A DNA stretch of 5,812 nt from Vampirovibrionales bacterium (GTDB lineage Bacteria; Cyanobacteriota; Vampirovibrionia; Vampirovibrionales; JAGQHJ01). Where the stretch lies: the NCBI GenBank assembly GCA_025451145.1, contig JANWKX010000081.1, forward strand, positions 1-5,812, read 5' to 3'. The notes below the pieces were generated by a model. The model was not told where the DNA came from. It made no database searches and saw only the letters and a program-made list of their open reading frames with translations. A program made the position numbers and the translations under genes. Position 1 is the stretch's first letter. Every line of letters starts with the position of its first letter. Below are positions 1-4,836 of the stretch, piece by piece.

Positions 1-41
1 TCACTTTACATTGATGTTAGATTTCCGACCAAAATCGCAAT

Positions 42-70
42 TTGGTTCAAATAATTGTTTTTATTATTAT
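42..70 (+). promoter_or_regulatory. Weak sigma-70-like promoter candidate for the EF-hand repeat gene
   Basis: TTGGTT (42-47) is followed after 17 bases by TATTAT (65-70). The -10 matches TATAAT at five of six positions and the -35 matches TTGACA at only three. The stretch is AT-rich and lies just upstream of a gene with a good ribosome binding site, so the position is sensible. In such T/A-rich DNA a match of this quality can arise by chance, and other TATTAT registers overlap it. Confidence 0.3.
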
Positions 71-106
71 ACACCCTATTGGTCTGTTTACAAAAACACA
101 ATCGTT

Positions 107-112
107 AGGAGA
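107..112 (+). promoter_or_regulatory. Ribosome binding site that sets the start at 119
   Basis: AGGAGA lies seven bases (measured from AGGAG) before the ATG at 119. The reading frame stays open upstream to a TTG at 11 and an ATG at 14, but nothing resembling a Shine-Dalgarno sequence precedes those codons. The peptide they would add is aromatic-rich and unlike the rest of the protein. The ATG at 119 is therefore the chosen start. Confidence 0.8.
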
Positions 113-118
113 AGCAAT

Positions 119-1030
119 ATGACAGGTAACGTCAACGGATATCTAAATCCTTGGCAAACATATCCTTGTCAGCAAGGACAGTCATACCAGACTATGTCGC
201 CACAAGCCTGGCAGCAAATAAGTGCACAGCGTCAGCAACAATTCCAGACAGACTTTACACAGTCTGATACCGATGGCAATGGTACCTTAAGCTTACCAGA
301 ATTTACCAACTTTATGAGTTTGATGAGTTCTCAGCGGCCGGGTGCCCAAGGCCCAAGCCCACAAGTCGATCAGATGGCACAAAATATGTTCGGGAAAATT
401 GACACCAATGGTGATGGGCAAATCAGCCAAAGTGAATTGCAAGCCTTTAGACGGAAACATCATCATGGTCATCACGGACGTTGCCATGGTGGACAGGGTG
501 GATTCAATTCTAATGGCGCGAATGGACCTGTAAATGCGACAGGGACCACAGCCATTGATCCAAACACCGGAATGCCCATTAGCTCCAGTGGCTCTGTGAT
601 TGATCCAAACACAGGATTACCCATCAGCTCCAGTGGCTCTGTGATTGATCCAAACACCGGTTTACCCATCAGTTCCACCGGCGCTGTGATTGACCCAACT
701 ACCGGAATGCCCATTAGTTCCAGTGGCTCTGTGATTGATCCAAATACCGGATTACCTTTAGATTCAACCACGAGTCTTATTGATCCAGGAACTGGATTGC
801 CAATCAGTTCAGCCAATGGTCTTATTGATCCAAACACCGGATTACCCATCAGTTCGGATGGCTCAGCAAGTTATCAATCTCTGGGTCTGACAGGAGGCGA
901 TTCAACCGATTTAAGCGGATTGAATTTGTCTGGAATCCCCTCTTCATTAACCTTTGATGCGAATGGGAATATCATCGACCCGAGTACCGGGCTGCCCTTA
1001 ACTCAAACCGCTTCGCAGCCAACAAGCTAA
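119..1030 (+). CDS. EF-hand protein with IDPxTG tandem repeats, function unknown
   Basis: The protein has 303 residues and I do not recognise a named family for the whole. Two canonical 12-residue EF-hand loops are visible: D50-E61 (DTDGNGTLSLPE) and D95-E106 (DTNGDGQISQSE). Acidic or polar residues sit at positions 1, 3 and 5, Gly at 6 and Glu at 12, so a paired calcium-binding EF-hand module is likely. A Gln-rich helix precedes the first loop. Residues 113-123 form a His/Cys cluster (KHHHGHHGRCH) that could bind a transition metal. Residues 146-250 are seven 15-residue repeats of the type IDPNTGLPISSSGSV, and an eighth core (IDPSTGLPL) lies at 286-294, close to the C-terminus. There is no evident signal peptide or membrane segment. 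The IDPxTG core recalls the IDPxTG segment of plectin/plakin repeats, by eye only. The gene stands alone and converges on the histidine kinase gene. Calcium binding is a sound family-based inference; location and role are unknown. Confidence 0.85.
   Translation: MTGNVNGYLNPWQTYPCQQGQSYQTMSPQAWQQISAQRQQQFQTDFTQSDTDGNGTLSLPEFTNFMSLMSSQRPGAQGPSPQVDQMAQNMFGKIDTNGDGQISQSELQAFRRKHHHGHHGRCHGGQGGFNSNGANGPVNATGTTAIDPNTGMPISSSGSVIDPNTGLPISSSGSVIDPNTGLPISSTGAVIDPTTGMPISSSGSVIDPNTGLPLDSTTSLIDPGTGLPISSANGLIDPNTGLPISSDGSASYQSLGLTGGDSTDLSGLNLSGIPSSLTFDANGNIIDPSTGLPLTQTASQPTS
554..868 (+). repeat. Seven in-frame 45-bp tandem repeats
   Basis: Seven contiguous 45-bp units start at 554, 599, 644, 689, 734, 779 and 824, each beginning ATTGA(T/C)CCA and coding for 15 residues. 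There is no spacing error between units. Units 1-4 are very similar at DNA level. Units 5 and 6 have diverged in their second halves, and unit 7 returns to the common core before diverging at its end. A partial eighth unit starts at 974, 105 bp after the array. Slippage or recombination between units could change copy number without breaking the frame. Confidence 0.95.
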
Positions 1031-1056
1031 CGAACCAAAAATCCTAAATCATCGTT

Positions 1057-1086
1057 TAACAGGTCAGAATGCGTTCTGGCCTGTTA
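1057..1086. terminator. Hairpin between convergent genes, candidate bidirectional terminator
   Basis: The left arm 1057-1069 (TAACAGGTCAGAA) pairs with 1074-1086 (TTCTGGCCTGTTA) over 13 base pairs, with one G-T wobble and a TGCG loop. It sits in the 66-bp gap between two genes that end facing each other, the usual place for a shared terminator. Neither strand has a uridine run directly at the foot of the stem. On the plus strand the T-rich run begins about 13 bases later, inside the kinase gene's 3' end. Termination is therefore likely but not certain. Confidence 0.6.
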
Positions 1087-1096
1087 TTGGTATAGA

Positions 1097-2974
1097 TTAT
1101 TTTTGTTTTTGAAGCAGAGGGGAATGAATGGGCATCGTGATGATAAACGTACTGCCTACCCCCTCTTGGCTTTGAACCGTGATGTTTCCGCCATGTAAAT
1201 GAACCAGCTTTTGGCTGACAGCAAGGCCCAAACCTGTTCCTTCCTGCTTTCGGGCATAAGAGGCGTCGACTTGATAGAACTCTGAAAACAGGTTTTTAAT
1301 CTTGTTTTTCGGAATGCCAATGCCGGTATCTTCAATCTGAATCAGGAATTGATTCTGATCAAGTTTCTGGAAAGCGCGGACACAGACTTTTCCACCTTGA
1401 TGATTAAATTTAATCGCGTTGCCGATTAAATTAATGAGCACCTGCTTAAAACGAACCGGATCAAGATCAACCAGTTGGCCTTTTGGCAAATCGATATCTG
1501 TCTCAATATGGATATCCTTAACCTGCGCAAGACTTTGCATATTGGGCAAAAGATGGCAGATCATCTTTTGAAGATCAGTAGGCTCAGGGTGAATGATCAT
1601 TTTTCCGGCTTCAATTTTGGAAACATCCAGGATATCATTGACCAGATCGAGAAGATGGTAACCACTATCCGCAATATATTGAGCGTATTTGGTATATTTT
1701 GTGTTTTGGCCTTCTGGCCCAGCTTGATATTGGCTCATCAGCATTTCAGAAAAGCCAATAATGGCATTGAGTGGGGTTCTCAGTTCGTGAGTCATGTTGG
1801 CCAAAAACTGGCTTTTATTATGGTTTGCTTCTTCAGCGGCATTCCTAGCCTCTTCCAGATTCTTTTCAAAGGCTTTGCGATTGGTAATATCCGTTAAAAC
1901 ACCGACCATCCGCATTGGCTCGCCGGACCTGTCTCGAATAACCTTGCCTCGGGCAATGAAATATCGGTATCCTTCTGATTCGGTCTTAAGTTGATACTCA
2001 ATATCATACGGCTGATGATGTTCCAAGTGATTTTGTATGGCTTCCTTGACCCTTGGGACGTCAGAAGGGTAGAGCCGACTAAAAAACTCCTCTACACTGA
2101 CGCTTTTTTGATCAGCCATTCCCAACATTTTTCGGAGCAATGGGTTCATATAAATTCGGTTTTGGCGAATATCCCAATCCCAGATGCCGATATCAGCGCC
2201 TTGGAATACCAGCTTGTAGCGTGATTCGGATGATTTAGCCTTAAGTTCTGCATGTTTTAAAGCCACTGTCCTTTGCTTAACACGCTTTTCAAGGTCACGA
2301 TTGAATTTTTGCAGGAGTCCCTCAGTCTTTTGTCGGAGCTGAATTTCCTGGTTCACCAGCAGGAATACAGAACCCAGAAGAAGAAATGATAGAATATCGC
2401 CCAACCCTAAAGATAACAAAATGATGTTCTCCGAGCGGGCTTCATTTTTAAGCTGAGCCTCCAAGATCTGGTTTTCTTCCGTTTTCATCTCCATAACTTG
2501 GCCTCTGACAATGTTATTCAGAATCAGTTCTTTAAAATGCGTGTTTTTAATGTAATCGCTTTCTCCATTTTTCTGATTGATTGCCTGAGATAACAGGCTT
2601 ATTTGCTGATTAACGTGAGAAAGCAAATATATGAGGTGTCTGTTCAACTCAGGAAACCGCTTCGGAGGCATGACTTGTTTTAAAAAATTAAACTCGCTAT
2701 ATAACCGAGATAATGTTTGCTTATATCGATTAATAATGCCTTGATCATGGAATAATAAAATGCCTCGGGCCTGTGATTCTGCCCTTTCGTAATCGATGAG
2801 CAGCAGATCCAAATGCTCTATGATCTGTTGATCATGATTTAAAGATTGGGCATCCTCCAAAAACTCGTCAAAAACGGTTAATGTCCGCCATGTGACTATC
2901 ATCATAATGACACTCACAATGACAAACCCCGCCAGTACCTTATTTTGGAGTGAAACGTGAATCACGGTATTCAC
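1097..2974 (-). CDS. Membrane sensor histidine kinase (CHASE3-like, PAS, HisKA, HATPase)
   Basis: This 625-residue protein is a two-component sensor kinase: it senses a signal, autophosphorylates on His and passes the phosphate to a response regulator. A transmembrane helix at about 11-29 and another at about 184-207 bracket an extracytoplasmic, all-helical sensor. The sensor has a CHASE3-like ESQARGILL motif at 66-74. A coiled-coil linker with LEKRVKQRT (228-236) follows, then a PAS_3-type domain at about 251-368 ending in a PAC-like VGVLTDIT. The kinase core is complete: H-box HELRTPLN with phospho-acceptor His396, N-box NLIGNAIKF with Asn519, G1 box DTGIGI (549-554), F-box around 562-568 and G2 box GTGLGL (579-584). 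There is no receiver domain. The start is GTG at 2974, because an in-frame stop lies upstream at 3035-3037 and no standard start codon lies between. No convincing Shine-Dalgarno is present, and a GTG three codons in is an alternative. No response regulator is in the window, so partner and stimulus are unknown. Confidence 0.93.
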   Translation of the reverse strand: MNTVIHVSLQNKVLAGFVIVSVIMMIVTWRTLTVFDEFLEDAQSLNHDQQIIEHLDLLLIDYERAESQARGILLFHDQGIINRYKQTLSRLYSEFNFLKQVMPPKRFPELNRHLIYLLSHVNQQISLLSQAINQKNGESDYIKNTHFKELILNNIVRGQVMEMKTEENQILEAQLKNEARSENIILLSLGLGDILSFLLLGSVFLLVNQEIQLRQKTEGLLQKFNRDLEKRVKQRTVALKHAELKAKSSESRYKLVFQGADIGIWDWDIRQNRIYMNPLLRKMLGMADQKSVSVEEFFSRLYPSDVPRVKEAIQNHLEHHQPYDIEYQLKTESEGYRYFIARGKVIRDRSGEPMRMVGVLTDITNRKAFEKNLEEARNAAEEANHNKSQFLANMTHELRTPLNAIIGFSEMLMSQYQAGPEGQNTKYTKYAQYIADSGYHLLDLVNDILDVSKIEAGKMIIHPEPTDLQKMICHLLPNMQSLAQVKDIHIETDIDLPKGQLVDLDPVRFKQVLINLIGNAIKFNHQGGKVCVRAFQKLDQNQFLIQIEDTGIGIPKNKIKNLFSEFYQVDASYARKQEGTGLGLAVSQKLVHLHGGNITVQSQEGVGSTFIITMPIHSPLLQKQK

Positions 2975-3110
2975 ATGGCTGGTTGCGACAATAATGGCGC
3001 TGTAATCTGGTATTTTTACATTAACGGAGGCGCTTCAGGTTCACAATCATCATCTGGGTAGTGAGATAGAAGGGCCACATAGTGTCCAACGCAACATTTC
3101 CATGAAAGCC

Positions 3111-3154
3111 AAAACCGGCTTTTCTCATTAACGATATAGAGAAAAGCCGGTTTA
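3111..3154 (-). terminator. Strong hairpin, likely intrinsic terminator of the Nudix gene
   Basis: Bases 3112-3126 and 3139-3153 form a perfect 15-bp inverted repeat (AAACCGGCTTTTCTC and its complement) around a 12-base loop. Read on the minus strand it begins about 37 bases after the Nudix stop codon. The descending arm ends in UUU, followed by U then GGCUUUC, giving a short interrupted uridine run typical of a moderate intrinsic terminator. It separates the Nudix gene from the kinase gene downstream on the same strand. The rest of the 216-bp gap 2975-3190 shows no gene, and only a poor candidate kinase promoter (TTGTGA, 17 bases, TAATGT, on the minus strand at 3018-3046). Confidence 0.72.
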
Positions 3155-3190
3155 GAGACTTAACACAAGGCAGAAAAATGTCTTAAGTGT

Positions 3191-4585
3191 TTACTGAGGA
3201 AATCTTAACAAATTAGTAAAAATATCCATCCAAGCATGATCTCTTTGAGGTTTTGGTGCCAGTGAGTTAAGTCCACCGGCGTTTAACCATGCCAAAGCTT
3301 GTAAAACATCATTACTAATGACATACCCTTTTCGCTGCATTTTGTTGACCCAGGCAAGTGCGCGTTGAGGAGTATTAATCTCGCGTAGATTAATCTTTAA
3401 CTGGTGTAAAGTATGCTTTTCACCATCATCAAAGTGCGTTTTTCCTTGTGTATTGGCAACTTGTACGGCCCAGAAAGATTTTGCCTCATCAACAACGCCA
3501 GGCATGCTTGCTGTGTCATGAAGATGAATCGGTTGCCCCATGACCTCTTGACCCGTTTCCTCATTCAATTCACGTCCTGCTGCATGTCTGACTTTAGAAA
3601 TCATAGATTCTTCTTTAGTTTCTTCAGAAACCTCATCATCATCAACCATTCCTGCGACCGGCTCAATTACTCTTAATCCTCCCAGAGTGGGGGCATCCTT
3701 CACCACAAGAGTCAGTATATTTGTCTTTGGATTGATTGCGATAACTTCTACTGCAGTTTTTGCTTTAGTATTTCTACCGATAACAGTACGACCCTTAAAA
3801 GGTCCGTCACTGACTGTAAAGAATTCAGTAAATTTATCCCCATCAATTTTTTCCAGCGTATTTGGTTGGGGTCCAAAAGTTGCTTTACCTTCGGGAGGAT
3901 GTGCAAAATTTGGGAATTGTTTTGCTGCAGTCAGACTCTGGGACATTAAAAGCAAACGGGCAGCCCCTAATGCGTTATCAACAGCAATACCTCGGTCTGC
4001 AAAGTGTTTCATCCAGGCCCCAAAAGCTTGGTTGTCTGAAAAAACCGCTAATGGAATAGCCTCATAATCGTTTCCAGGATTTGTGCCATCTGGCAGATTG
4101 ACTGTTACTAAATGTGGGCGTGCGCTTGTAATACCAACCGAAGCGGTAAATTCACCCAAGTCATTAATATTTGAGGGCTTCATTCCTTCAATGTCATCAG
4201 GGAGAGAGTTTCCATTAGACACCCAATCACCTGGTAATGAAGCTGTTACTTGCCCACCACGAGCAACATCAGGTTTGATACGAAGCCAGATAACCGGTTG
4301 ACCATGCTCATCTTTGCTGATGAGAACTGGATTGACATAATGTTGACCTTCTGGTCCTTCAAGGAATCGCCATGGCTTGCCACCAACCATTGCCTCACGG
4401 TATTGAACGCCATCTTGTCCAGTCTTTACAATTGTACTAGGGAATTTAGGCTGATGACTTGATTGTTTTCCCATAAATTTTACGGTATCTGATGAGACTC
4501 TGGCTCTTAATGTTGATGAAGCTCTGGCAGTGCCTGAGAAATAAACTTGATTTGCGCTCAAGTGATTGTTGGTAACTGAATTCAT
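3191..4585 (-). CDS. Nudix hydrolase domain protein, ADP-ribose-pyrophosphatase-like, with long N-terminal region
   Basis: The 464-residue protein carries a Nudix fold in its C-terminal part, about residues 250-440. Nudix enzymes hydrolyse nucleoside diphosphates linked to another group. The box begins G312-x5-E318 (GMVDDDE) and ends with R338-E339-L-N-E342-E343-T-G345, so the catalytic glutamates are present. The usual seven residues between E318 and R338 are replaced by nineteen. Pro362 lies 16 residues after the box, in SMPGVVDEA, a spacing known from ADP-ribose pyrophosphatases. DDGE (386-389) sits where that family often carries a catalytic acidic loop. The first ~250 residues match no family I recognise, and no signal peptide or membrane helix is seen. 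Two short motifs, VYFSG (14-18) and VKFMGK (35-40), lie in a Ser-rich N-terminus. ATG at 4585 is preceded by a modest AGAG about nine bases away. The gene is divergent from fliD. Nudix membership is confident; ADP-ribose as substrate is inference. Confidence 0.88.
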   Translation of the reverse strand: MNSVTNNHLSANQVYFSGTARASSTLRARVSSDTVKFMGKQSSHQPKFPSTIVKTGQDGVQYREAMVGGKPWRFLEGPEGQHYVNPVLISKDEHGQPVIWLRIKPDVARGGQVTASLPGDWVSNGNSLPDDIEGMKPSNINDLGEFTASVGITSARPHLVTVNLPDGTNPGNDYEAIPLAVFSDNQAFGAWMKHFADRGIAVDNALGAARLLLMSQSLTAAKQFPNFAHPPEGKATFGPQPNTLEKIDGDKFTEFFTVSDGPFKGRTVIGRNTKAKTAVEVIAINPKTNILTLVVKDAPTLGGLRVIEPVAGMVDDDEVSEETKEESMISKVRHAAGRELNEETGQEVMGQPIHLHDTASMPGVVDEAKSFWAVQVANTQGKTHFDDGEKHTLHQLKINLREINTPQRALAWVNKMQRKGYVISNDVLQALAWLNAGGLNSLAPKPQRDHAWMDIFTNLLRFPQ

Positions 4586-4605
4586 GAATAATGTCTCTTT
4601 TATTT

Positions 4606-4636
4606 AATATAGATTTAATCTTTTAAAACACCTCAA
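4606..4636 (-). promoter_or_regulatory. Tentative promoter for the Nudix gene
   Basis: On the minus strand TTGAGG (4631-4636) and TATATT (4606-4611) resemble -35 and -10 boxes, matching at four and five of six positions. The spacer of 19 bases is longer than the preferred 17. It lies 21 bases before the start codon, so the leader would be very short. The AT-rich setting makes chance matches likely. Confidence 0.2.
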
Positions 4637-4669
4637 AACGAAAAATTGCGAAAATTTCAAAATTGTAAA
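4625..4669. other. Phased A-tracts, probable intrinsically curved DNA
   Basis: Runs of three to five adenines begin at 4625, 4635, 4641, 4651, 4659 and 4667 on the plus strand. The average spacing is about 8 to 10 bases, near one helical turn. A-tracts in phase are known to bend DNA. The run lies in the divergent gap between the Nudix gene and fliD, upstream of both genes. Three of the tracts belong to a repeated AAAATT element at 4642, 4651 and 4659. Curvature is inferred, not measured. Confidence 0.5.
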
Positions 4670-4690
4670 GAATGAGTTACTTAGCTGGAT

Positions 4691-4706
4691 CAAGTATCGG
4701 TACTTG
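4691..4706. repeat. Short perfect inverted repeat CAAGTA-TCGG-TACTTG, possible operator
   Basis: Six-base arms CAAGTA and TACTTG surround a TCGG centre. The element lies about 60 bases upstream of the fliD -35 box and about 105 bases from the Nudix start. Its size suits a dimeric regulator or a small RNA hairpin. It has no uridine run on either side, so a terminator is unlikely. No known regulator consensus is recognised. Confidence 0.4.
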
Positions 4707-4767
4707 CTGCAAATTGAGCTGCCGTCTTTTTGTCAAACGTTCTGTAAACCATTTGGAGGATTTAGGG

Positions 4768-4794
4768 TTAAGTTTATAGGAGATTTTCCGATAC
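4768..4794 (+). promoter_or_regulatory. Sigma-28 (FliA) type flagellar promoter of fliD
   Basis: TTAAGTTT (4768-4775), 11 bases, then TCCGATAC (4787-4794) matches the sigma-28 consensus TAAAGTTT-N11-GCCGATAA at seven and six of eight positions with exact spacing. It ends 42 bases before the fliD start, so transcription would begin near 4800 and give a leader of roughly 35 bases. Sigma-28 control is usual for late flagellar genes such as the filament cap, so sequence and context agree. Confidence 0.8.
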
Positions 4795-4824
4795 ACGAGA
4801 TGTTAGGGAAAACAATTTTGGATC

Positions 4825-4830
4825 GAGGGA
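4825..4830 (+). promoter_or_regulatory. Ribosome binding site of fliD
   Basis: GAGGGA ends six bases before the ATG at 4837 and selects this start. The protein it opens has the short Ser/Thr-rich lead and the GGLASGLD motif expected at a FliD N-terminus. Confidence 0.75.
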
Positions 4831-4836
4831 TTGGCT

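Noticed and set aside
5..30. Possible sigma-28 promoter before the EF-hand gene (TTTACATT ... TTCCGACC)
   Set aside because: The spacer is 10 rather than 11 bases and both half-sites match poorly, unlike the site before fliD.
11..118. Longer start for the EF-hand protein at TTG 11 or ATG 14
   Set aside because: No Shine-Dalgarno precedes these codons. AGGAGA is well placed for the ATG at 119, and the extra residues resemble translated AT-rich leader.
472..849. 125-codon open frame on the minus strand, rich in GNPVFGSI repeats
   Set aside because: It is the complement of the 45-bp tandem repeats. A 45-bp unit without a stop in one frame stays open through the whole array. No ribosome binding site supports it.
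1475..2224. Plus-strand open frames across the histidine kinase gene
   Set aside because: They lie opposite an intact kinase with all catalytic boxes and show no protein-like motif of their own.
3025..3030. GGAGG on the plus strand in the gap upstream of the kinase gene
   Set aside because: No start codon opening a meaningful frame follows at a suitable distance.
3413..4462. Plus-strand open frames across the Nudix gene
   Set aside because: They are short, overlap each other, have no domain signature, and lie antisense to a complete conserved gene.
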